In this document: positions 54,201 through 62,206 of the stretch, in pieces
Numbering within the stretch: position 1 is the first letter of the stretch
Layout: the number at the start of each line of letters is the position of its first letter
Source: Poa pratensis
Lineage: Eukaryota > Streptophyta > Magnoliopsida > Poales > Poaceae
DNA: 64,000 nt
Assembly: GCA_947311845.1 (NCBI GenBank)
Contig: CAMZMU010000027.1
Location: 76,918,825-76,982,824, forward strand
Direction of reading: 5' to 3'
The notes under the pieces: model-generated
The model's input: only the letters and a program-made list of their open reading frames with translations
Database searches by the model: none
Told to the model about the DNA's origin: nothing
Made by a program: the position numbers and the translations under genes

Positions 54201-54802
54201 GCCGGCACGAGAGAAGAATTGGCGGCAGGGCCAGCTTGCACCCAAGTAGCCGAATTTTGATTCGGCATTGACTCATGACCCAGAATCCGCCTTGTCTGAC
54301 TCGGCTGGCTTGCCGAGTTAGGCATACTCTGGACAGGAGTTGGACATGGCAGCGTAGGCACAAGTTGGTTTTCCCTACTTTGACCGATCGGTTGTTTGTC
54401 CGATGGTTGGTCATGGGACGTGTTTTTCTTAGCCTTTTCATGTTCTAGCATAAGGTCGTAAACATTGGCAGTGCCTTGCGAAACATGAAATTGAATTTCG
54501 GCTATCTGTTCAGAGGAAAAAAGGCTACTACTTACAGCGGGTTTGTCAATGTTGGCATCCAGCGGTACAAATTCCGGCTCCTTGATCGGCGAGATTATAC
54601 CTTGCCGATCTACCTTGAAGCTGGATAAGTACAGGTCTTGATCTTCTTGATCCCGCTTGGCTCGCAGCGCCTCGAACTCCTCATCTCTCTTCTTCTTCCA
54701 CGCCTCCAGACCTTGGCGTTGTTCTTCCGACAACTTCTCGAGAGTTGGCTTGATGATGTTGTCGGTATTGATACCGGCAGCGTCGGTCTTGGAATTGGTC
54801 AT
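51266..54802 (-). CDS. gag-pro: Gag-protease of Tat C (1,178 aa)
   Basis: Forms the particle and processes it. I choose the ATG at 54802, about 25 bases after the PBS; the upstream extension of the frame has no ATG and overlaps the PBS. Residues 1-230 are charged and Gln/Pro-rich (coiled coil near 20-50). The capsid-like region is at about 245-400 (YPPGYRVPEFAKFNG, FSWFSALAPNSIHTWFHLEQKF, SVSDYVKRFRNTRNRC). A Cys/His motif (CKYHNSFSHATNDC) lies near 505. Then come basic and disordered stretches and repeated Glu/Ala-Pro acidic sequence at about 890-950. The retropepsin-like domain is near 990-1110 with DGGA at about 1013 and LLGRDWLHAN. The frame is intact to a TAG that abuts pol. Confidence 0.9.
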   Translation of the reverse strand: MTNSKTDAAGINTDNIIKPTLEKLSEEQRQGLEAWKKKRDEEFEALRAKRDQEDQDLYLSSFKVDRQGIISPIKEPEFVPLDANIDKPAVSSSLFSSEQIAEIQFHVSQGTANVYDLMLEHEKAKKNTSHDQPSDKQPIGQSRENQLVPTLPCPTPVQSMPNSASQPSQTRRILGHESMPNQNSATWVQAGPAANSSLVPAQSAIMDDSLAEFRRRLDQIAFDKLGVMPKHRTYTKPYPDYFDLQPYPPGYRVPEFAKFNGVDSKSTWEHISQYLAQLGEANHDHIKVRLFSLSLTGIAFSWFSALAPNSIHTWFHLEQKFHEHFFAGEIELKLSHLTSVRQKQDESVSDYVKRFRNTRNRCYSLAITERDMADLVFNGLRSYLKERLEGHEFLSVGQVQERALAQESRVNESKDSHRMSRSRLNIVDNDADSGDEADVYSAEFVWPSKAKPYMCDDLKPIRKNRDDEIKCSFDVGKCDRIFDALLKDKVIRINHVIPSPDELRRRAYCKYHNSFSHATNDCNVFRKQIQSALNDGRLSFAGMAIDTQPFPVNVLDLEGKKVLLRPEAAEAANKSNVVVGEPRKVASSKAAGRQVIVSRQPDGGEVIKITINNPTLGGQVPRPDKSPPRFIKPKSPEVGRWKTNQVEYRPRKTKPTFDMLLNKYVRQAGSRSHQWQYGKRPRSPSTEENSRHQRPADEVKRRAIRPSMQSRLVYPGDMSYWRIKAQGAKKAEPEGGLVSDNLLVVGTHVLKLKDPITEPANSEPILAIAPKPATNDHEASSSQAMKAQPRDPKYTQPKWCPPGITKTQKRKLQRARNREKAEERAEQSRDVKFNAERPMLPAQKWIPRPVLMAASAPTTMSPAVDGEIEPAATPAITYSSWADEVEAADLAMASLAKELAIQDPATEKPASEDLAMEEKAEEEPAMSESTMDESGNLTDEDLLDYEESPTRTGMDINMVYYLPAEFRAVKEGEVAQINFGPKNVVFEKPDKPVKHLRPLYVRGHIDGKPVTRMMVDGGAVVNLMPYSVFKKLQLDDGDLMKTNMVLNGFEGGEGVEAKGVISLELTVGSKTLATAFFVAEVQGNYNVLLGRDWLHANQCVPSTMHQQLVQWVDDEVEVVHADESACIALAESIVDWQHSNVTCLSGRDLSGFDFLSATRDGFVPVSLKPIGSNRLPLK

Positions 54803-54827
54803 TGCTGTCCAATTTTCAGATCGAATC

Positions 54828-54846
54828 GTCCCCAGCGGAGTCGCCA
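54828..54846 (-). other. Primer binding site of Tat C
   Basis: TGGCGACTCCGCTGGGGAC on the minus strand, seven bases after the 5' LTR. This type is common in Tat/Ogre elements, which I believe use tRNA-Arg; the exact tRNA was not checked. Confidence 0.75.
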
Positions 54847-54853
54847 AAAAGTG

Positions 54854-55994
54854 TGTTGCGCTCGAAACGCGTCACACGAACACGTCCTCGTGTACCCGCG
54901 GTGCCGGGGGAGATACTCCGCAACTCGCCCCGCGGGAGGCCTGCTTCCAGCGCGATACGCAAGACAGCAAGCAGGCGCTTTTTAGACCAGACGCCCCAGC
55001 CCCTCGGGAAGCCCCGTCTGAGGAAGCCGGCGACGATTGGCTGAACTAAGCCGGACTTGGCCGCTCTCAGCTCGGTTTTCGATACCCGGCGAAATCTAGA
55101 TGAAGTCGCCGAACAACGGAAGCATAAACAAGGGTTTGAGGAGATAAAAGTAGGTTGTATTGATAGGTTGTCGATTGTTTGCTTAATTTCAATCGGCCGT
55201 CACCTCTCACATATATATGAGGCGGCTGGACTTCCCGTACAAGTAATGGACTTCTACAAGGCTTACAAATCATAGTCTAAGTCGAATCCATCTCTAAAAT
55301 AGGCAACTTTTGGCCGGCAACGTTGGCTTCAAACTTGTTGGCTACTTCGGAAAGTTGCCTTTTGCCTTCCGTACTGGCTTCCAACTTGCTGGCTACTGGA
55401 AAGTTGCCTTTTTCCCTTCCGTATTGGCTTCAAACTTGCCTTCTTTCTTAGAGACGAGATATCTTGATCGGCTTCGTATTAGACCCGGATTTCTGTCCGG
55501 CTTCTTTTAGAAAGTTGCCTCCCATTTTCCAGCCTTGATCTTAGAAAGTTGTCTTCTCGTTTTCCGCCTTGATCTTGACCTTGAAAGTTGTCTTCTATTT
55601 TTCTGCCTTGATCGGTGGAAAGTTGACTTGCCGGCTTGTATTTGACAAAGTTGGCTTTATGCCGTCTTGTCTTGACAATGTTGACTTCTTTTCTGCCGCC
55701 TTGTCTTGACAACATTGACTTCCTTTTTGCCACCTTGTGTTGACAAAGTTGGCTTCTTTTCAGCCACCTTTATTGCTTCCTTTGACTTAGCTCGCTATGT
55801 CTTCAGGCAACTTCGCACTCCCGAATCCAGCTTCCGCCTTGTTCCGGTTGCCGGATTATTGGCAGCCTTCTTCCGGCCATCTTTTCCTGGAAAGCTTCCC
55901 AGATCACCATTTTAGCCTTCTTTGTTGCCTTCTTTAAGCCGCCAAATCCTCCTTGAACCTGAAACTGGCAATCTGCCAAAAATGGGTGCTAACA
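54854..55994 (-). repeat. 5' LTR of Tat C
   Basis: Near-identical to 46531-47670, and followed by the CAACC duplication at 55995-55999. Confidence 0.93.
55211..55218 (-). promoter_or_regulatory. Possible TATA box in the Tat C 5' LTR
   Basis: TATATAT in GCCTCATATATATGTGAG on the minus strand. A start near 55180 would give an R-U5 of about 330 bp. Chosen only on sequence and position. Confidence 0.4.
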
Positions 55995-55999
55995 CAACC

Positions 56000-58900
56000 G
56001 CAACGCAAAATTGATCGTGTTGTAGGACGTTTTGAACACCTAGCCCAAAATCCCACCCATATGTCTCCCAAAAATTACCCCACTCCATAAACCCTCCTTA
56101 TACACCTAAACACAACCGTTGGCAAAGGTTTTGGATTTATTTAATTTTGGAAGTTTCTTGCGGGCATTTCGTCGAACACCGGGCAGACAGTTTTCTTGTT
56201 TCTCGGTTTCTAGTTTGTAGCCCGGTTTGGAGCCAACCAGCTGGCCTCCCCTGTCCTTGTCCAGCTCCAGTACATCCCCTGTATGCCACTGCTCGACCAA
56301 CTCAGCTCCCTATCCACTCCACCGCCGATCCTATCTAGTTTAGAGCAAAACCGTGGGTACCCTTGTTTGCCACCGACACCGGCCTTCCCCTGCCCTTTAA
56401 AACCCTCCCCGAGCTCCTCTGCATGCTCTGCTCCTCCCTCTTCCCCTCCCCTAGCCTCTGGCCAGCGAGTGAGCAACCAAACCGAGCTCAATCGAAACCC
56501 TAGCCCCGGCCAACGCTAGCTCACGGTGGTGGTCGCCTCGGCCCTCCTCTGCCCCGGTTGAGCTGCGAGGCGAACATGGCGTCCTCAAGGACCTCATTCC
56601 GCTCCTCTCCCAGCTCGCGGGTGCTGCAGGTCATCGCTGGCAACCATTTCTCCATGGCAGCCCGCCATGGCTGGGAGAAATGAGCTCGAGCTCGAGCCTA
56701 TCCCACGCGCTAAGCCTTCCCCGAAACCCTGCCCTGGACGTGGGGGACCGCCGCCACCGTTCGCCGTCGTCCGCCGGCGCTCCGGCGACCCCATTGGCCG
56801 GCGTCGGAGGAGTGCGACAGCGACGTCCCCGTCGTCATCCATACCTCCGCGTGCATGCCCGAGACGACGAAGAGCGTCGTCGACCCTGCACCGAACCGGT
56901 ACCAGGCCGGCCCTCCCTGCCAGCCCCTGTCGCCAGCGTCCTCCTGGCGGCCCAACTCGCCAGCGGCCCAAGCCAGCCGCGCCAGGCTGTCTCGCTCGCC
57001 CGCGCGTCGCGCAGCGCGCGAAGGCCCAGCGACGGCCCAAGTCGCGTGGCGACGCGGCCCGTGTGGTTTTTTTTCAGCGCGATCTGTTTTTCTTTTTCCT
57101 GGTGAGCAGCAAATAGCTATCGGTCGCACGTCGACAACTTTTGAACCGTAGCTCCATTTTAGTCGATTCAAATTTGTAAATTCCTAGTTTGAGAAGCTCT
57201 GTCCAGTAGTATCAGATTTACATTTTTTTTAAATACTTGTTTACTCAGTACCCTTGTATGCCTACTTAGGTGTATTCCGCGGTACCGGTAAACCGAGACC
57301 CCGAACCGTGACGTGCCCGTGACCCCAAGCCAAACGGTGTCGATCTTCGCAGGCAAGCTAACCCTTGGTATGAGCCATCCCGCAATGTTGTTTGTTATTT
57401 GCTCATTGCCTTGTCGAGTGTTTGTATTTGTCTGCGTTCGGTATATATTATGTCGGTCTGCTATTGTTGTGTTCAATATGTCGCTTCGATTATTGCTCCT
57501 GCCATGTCATATTCATCATCCATGTATGCATTAGAATGATGTGTGAATTATCTGTGCGCCTCGCACTTGCGTGGCTTTGTCGAACCCTCTAAATAAACAA
57601 CTATAAAACATGTGTCCCTATGATTGTTTGCTTCTTCTTCTTCGCCGAGGTGAGGAGCGGACGAATGTCGTCTTATGAACCTCGGAGTTGGGGGCATTTG
57701 CCAAAAGAGTTATTTGCTTCTTATCCCTCCGTCAAATATGGTTGGCGTAAGCCACCCGGACTGCGATGCTTGGGAGCTGACTTTCCATTTGGTTCTTTTT
57801 GCCAAGATTGCTGACACCACGTCAGGTTAATCCTCGAGTGGAATGGATGCTTTCTTTCTTATGATTGCTTTTCGGTTCATTGTTTGGAGGCTACATGCCT
57901 CACCAACTTTGTAATTAATCTGCGAGGGCGCTGGCTGGAGGAACTGCCACAGTTGTCCGATTGACCTACTGTGTTATCTTTTGTAGTTGATCTGTGAAGG
58001 CGCTTGCCAGCGGAAGACCGCTGCCACAGTCTTCCGGTCGACGTTTCTTTTTCCTTGTCAAACGAGAAGGCGCTTGCCAGTGGAAGACCGTTGCCACAGT
58101 CATCCGGTTGACGTTTCTTTTCTTTTGTCAAACGAGAAGGCGCTGGTCGGTGGGATCACCGCCGTAGTCATCCAGTTGACGCCCTTTTATTTTGCTAAGT
58201 TTGAACATGGATACTACTATTGCTTGAGATATTATGTTGCTAATGTCTTGATGTTTGATGATGTATATTATTGTGATATTGTGATTGTTGTGATTGGTCT
58301 AATCCTCTGATGCTTGGACTTGTTATGATGAAACTTGATTAAATGAAACACCCCTCCAAGCTTCGATAGGGTCAGTCCATAGTGCCACTAATCTGAACAT
58401 CGAAAGCACTACCACTGTCGCTCACATGGGCGGGCCTTGACCTACGTAATCCTATTGAGCCTCCTTTGATGCCACCATTTTTGGCAAGTCTAGTCGGGTA
58501 CCATAGTTGGTCGGGGCTAGTCTTGCGAAGGTTCCGGAGCTAGGCGTCGCTCAAAGGTTGGGGACGTGCCGGATTCACTTCTGCATAAGGCATATAGTTA
58601 TGTCGGTGGCTATATAGGGAGTGTCTTGATGGCGTGAACGGTCGAGTGAGTGTATCAGACCGTCTTATGGATGTGATCCTAAAGTACCGGTTGTTAATGA
58701 TCCACTTGGATGAGTGAAGTATTGCAACCTCTCGAGAGTGTCAAATCTGGATATCTAGCCTAGTTCCAAGGTTATGGAACAACAGTTCAGTGTCGGTCAC
58801 ACTATTGTCTTTGTCGAGTCAGGATGTTAAACATAAGTTCTGTTTGAAAGAAAGATGAACAACCTGATTTCACTAAATGAACAATAAGTTGATGCAGGTA

Positions 58901-59695
58901 ATCTTACTTTAGATGTGATTGTGAACCAAGTTTAGGGATGGCGGTGTGATGCGTTGGGGAGCCTATAGTTAGGCCAAAGCCCACATCAACCGTGCGTGCC
59001 CAGAGTGAAATGATGAGGCCAGTGGGCCTAGCAGTGATCACAGGTGTTGTTGTGTATTATTTGGTACCCACTTGGTACACCCGTTTTCTCGTCACAGGTA
59101 AGCCCTTTGTATGATTGCCGGTGCATGATCCAACCCCACTTGGCTTGGACTCTGTACTAGTGATACCCCCTTTGCTTGCTTATGACATGTTTGGTTGTCA
59201 ATGCCATGCTACTTTTATGCCATGAATCTAGAGTACACCTCGCCATGTTATAAGATTTTATTTCCAATGTATCTCTGGTTGCATGATTGTTGGATTGTTT
59301 GTAGTGAGTGGCGATTCTTGCTGAGTGCATACAAATGTACTCACGGGCCTTGTGTTTGTGGCCAGATGTTGGCGAGGATTAACCTTCTACCTTAGCCAGA
59401 AGTGGAGCAAGAGCATGCTAGGATCAGTAGCCCAGCCAGATACCTGTGGAGTGGAGCCGCTCTAAGCCGTTGCCTCATTTATGTCTTCCGCTGCCAGTTA
59501 AACTCTGTCCTAAGCCATGCTTGGCATGATTTTCTGTAATGCCTTGATGGCTTGTAAACCCTTTTGTAGCACTTTGTGCCTGATTGTGTAATGATATCCG
59601 CTATGTTGCATTGTCGTAACGTGCGGCCAGATATCTTGGGCTGGCGCACGGGGCGACCGCCCTTCTGACAAGCTGTGCCAGAAGGGGGTGCCACA
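56000..59695 (+). repeat. 5' LTR of element L, second part
   Basis: Continues from 46530 and ends GGGGGTGCCACA before the PBS. Its first 1.2 kb matches 62782-64000. A CpG-rich block (56580-57110) gives overlapping Arg/Pro-rich frames in both LTRs; I treat them as compositional. Confidence 0.9.
57924..58190 (+). repeat. About 70-bp tandem repeat, four units, in the LTR
   Basis: Units begin GAGGGCGC/GAAGGCGC at 57924, 57996, 58066 and 58136. In unit 2 GGAAGAC...GTCTTCC forms a 7-bp inverted repeat; units share TCCGG(T/ C)TGACG(T)TTC-type ends. The 3' LTR part that would hold the same repeat is outside the window. Confidence 0.8.
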
Positions 59696-59700
59696 GAGCA

Positions 59701-59713
59701 TGGTATCAGAGCA
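59701..59713 (+). other. Primer binding site (tRNA-Met type) of element L
   Basis: TGGTATCAGAGCA, five bases after the LTR end. Confidence 0.9.
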
Positions 59714-60048
59714 CCAGGCTGGCTGTAGACTACCCTAGCATGGAAAGCCCAGCCTTACTTTTGCCCGACAAGGAGCCCGATGGATTTGACCCATCTCCGC
59801 CTAACCGGCATGGCTATTGTTGGTCAACAGTATGGCGCAGTAGGACTTGTCCCATTCCCCGAGTGAGGCTCGCCGGTTTCTTCCATGAGAAGGAATCGAC
59901 ACTACCCATTAGTCTGAGACCCAAGTCCTGGCTACCTATAAAATCCCACCCTCGCTTGCTATCCTTTGCAACCCAACTCTATTGAAGCAGATCCCGCTTA
60001 GGAATCTTACCCTCTCCTCTCACCCAAGTACCTTAGCTTGAGTTGTAG
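59714..60048 (+). other. Leader of element L
   Basis: Between PBS and the 60049 ATG. Short frames only; nothing recognised. Confidence 0.5.
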
Positions 60049-60624
60049 ATGGAACCTACCCTTGTTTTCGAGACCACCGCTGAGTTTCGCCCCGGTTTTC
60101 CACCTCTGCTGTGGGAAGCTGCTTGCGACATTCTTGGTTGTGTTTCTCGGCCGGTGTACCATGTATATCGGTCTAACCTCTCCTCCCGCGAGAGCGAGTA
60201 TCATGCTGATGTGTATGTCGCCACGAGTGCCTTAGGATGCGCGGCGCCATATGTGATTCAAAGCCACTTCGTGGATTCCCCGGAGATGGCCCTCCAAGTT
60301 GCAGCTTGGAAATGTCTCGCTCGTCTGCGGTACTTTGAAGCCGCGACAGAACCTCCCGCACCTTGTTTCTTTCTGCCAAGATCCCTTGCAAGCCCAAGCC
60401 ATCCCATGGTAAGCATCAAAGTGATGCTCAACTCAACTTTGTCCCACCTCGAAGCCTACACCACCGCCTTGGAGAGCATTCTTGCCTACCACTTGGAGGA
60501 ATGCCATTCCAATAGGCAAGCCCTTGCCCGAGTCCAGCAGCCCACTGACAAGAGCCTAGTGGATACCAAGCTTTGCTTAGGACCAGAATCGCAAGATCCA
60601 GAAGGCAACAAAGTGGATGCCTAG
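60049..60624 (+). CDS. ORF0-like accessory protein of element L, 191 aa
   Basis: The only substantial frame inside element L, uninterrupted from the ATG at 60049 to the TAG at 60622. I do not recognise a named domain. Residues 1-105 look globular (PVYHVYRSNL, HADVYVATSALG, then an Ala-rich helix MALQVAAWKCLARLRYFEA). Residues 130-170 are helical (NSTLSHLEAYTTALESILAYHL), and the tail is charged. Position after the PBS and this layout (RP..., amphipathic helix with a CLARL/LLARLC core, then a helical C-terminus) resemble the ORF0 at 22432-23235 and 29386-30225; this similarity is weak and inferred. It is not Gag: no CCHC or capsid motif is seen. An open frame in an element that has lost all other genes is notable. 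Confidence 0.6.
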   Translation: MEPTLVFETTAEFRPGFPPLLWEAACDILGCVSRPVYHVYRSNLSSRESEYHADVYVATSALGCAAPYVIQSHFVDSPEMALQVAAWKCLARLRYFEAATEPPAPCFFLPRSLASPSHPMVSIKVMLNSTLSHLEAYTTALESILAYHLEECHSNRQALARVQQPTDKSLVDTKLCLGPESQDPEGNKVDA

Positions 60625-62168
60625 ACCAAGTCCCCACAAAGTGAGGAGTCCTAAGTTGGTAGGTGAGGGTTTGTGAGGTTGTTTGTAACTTTTTGTGCTT
60701 TCTTGTGCTGCATGTTTGTTCTGTCCGCGGTTAAGATGCTCTTAGCTTAGCCTGTGTAAAACTTGATGTTCTGATTCCCTTGTTAACCACTTGGTTGACG
60801 TGAGACGGAATACCATGTCCTTTTCTTCAGTTGAAAAGTTTTGAAGAAATGACAGATCACATAAAAGCAGAAGTGGTATATGTGAACCCAGACACATATG
60901 CACGCCTGCAAAATTAATGCAAACTTTGAATGATATTATTTTCTAGTATGAGAATTTTTTTGTGTGTGTTACGCAAGTCTAACTATTAAGTTGAAGTATT
61001 TAATGAGACACTGTAACCACAGTGTCCCGCTCACTTAATGTTGGCTCGTGCATAGGTTTGAAAAACACGTACATGTATCGCCGCAAGGTTCCTCACCCAA
61101 TATGAACCTTGTAACAACCCATGTTAAAGCAAGGGCCCAAGCCCTCCACGATGACCCCTATCACAAGCTTTAGTATGCTTGTCGAGTGTCCCATCATCGT
61201 TGGAGCACAAAGGGATTTCTTGTAGAATGTTTTGTTAGCTGTTGTGCGCCTGTTTATCTGGTATGGTTAAAATAATTATGCCATACTGCTGCAACTGTTT
61301 GTTTTGGGCCATGAAAATGCAGGACTATTTTTCTAAAATGATGTTTCTCTCAGAATAGAAATTCTGCTGTCTATATATCCCAGCCATGTTATCTTTGCTG
61401 CTAGACAAGGAGTACGGCCGGTGGAAAAATTTCAGAAATGAGGGATGTAAGTTCTACTCCAGCTAGAACTCTACAATTACTTCAGTGCGAGGATGTACCC
61501 TGAAAGTTCTTCCCTCGTATCTATGGCATCCCATAGGGAAAAATCTTTGCAAAAACAAAATTTGGGGTGTGGCCCTACCCCTCAAAATCTAGGTGCTTGT
61601 GAGCCCATTTTGGGTGGCACAAACATCTTTCTCCTAAAAGAAACCTTAAATTTTTCAAAACCTATGTATGCATGAAAGTGTATATATAGCTTTTCCAAAA
61701 TAAAACCCTGGATGAGAGGATATGATAGCATATCCCAATCCTTTTGTTTATAAAATTTTGGGTAACTGCTTACCCAAGTTCAAACTCTGTTTTGTTGAAA
61801 GTTAGCTTGTTTGTGGACATGCTTGTTTGCTTTTGCCATGGTTGTGTTGTTTATGTGTGCCTTGCCATGTGTGATCATTTAAGCAAAAACCCTAGTTTAT
61901 ACTTATATAACCATGATGGTAGATCCTATATTGTGTGATTCTGTGAGCCCCTGCCATGTCATTCTTTGGAGTGCATCTTGTCTGATAGTAGTGCTATGCT
62001 TGCAAAGTGTCTGGTTTTGAGAAATACCCTGTTGTGTGTGGATTCCCCGGAGTGTTTTAAACTCTACTATTTTGAAGAAAAAGTTTTGAAATGGTTTTAA
62101 AATTAGGGGTATGTTAAAACCGTACAAGAAGTATCTTGTCATATCTCCGGGAATCTCTATAAGTCTCC
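60625..62168 (+). other. Non-coding remainder of element L interior
   Basis: No gene found. Moderately AT-rich sequence between the ORF0-like gene and the 3' hairpin, where gag-pol would lie in an autonomous element. A few short frames only, none with recognised motifs. Confidence 0.55.
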
Positions 62169-62187
62169 GAATCTCGGGACGAGATTC
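62169..62187 (+). promoter_or_regulatory. Conserved hairpin upstream of the polypurine tract of element L
   Basis: GAATCTCGGGACGAGATTC, identical to the element A hairpin although element L has no pol gene, so it is not kept for coding reasons here. Confidence 0.7.
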
Positions 62188-62189
62188 TT

Positions 62190-62206
62190 TTTAAGGAGGG
62201 AAGGTT
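62190..62206 (+). other. Polypurine tract of element L
   Basis: TTAAGGAGGGAAGGTT before the 3' LTR start. Confidence 0.75.

Larger units (their letters stand above)
46531..55994 (-). mobile_element. Element Tat C: young, nearly intact Tat-clade Ty3/gypsy retrotransposon
   Basis: 9,464 bp with two LTRs (46531-47670 and 54854-55994), CAACC target duplications on both sides, a PBS, a PPT and two abutting long frames for gag-protease and pol on the minus strand. By eye the LTRs differ by two substitutions (CTCATG/CTCGTG; AAACGGG/AAATGGG) and one G insertion. The second RNase H identifies the Tat clade. Everything needed for transposition seems present, apart from one in-frame UAG between the two frames. 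Confidence 0.93.

Noticed and set aside
56667..57116. 149-residue Arg/Pro-rich frame, repeated at 63449-63898
   Set aside because: It lies in the CpG-rich part of both LTRs of element L; several frames on both strands are open there and conserved only because the LTRs are copies of each other. No codon preference or family motif.
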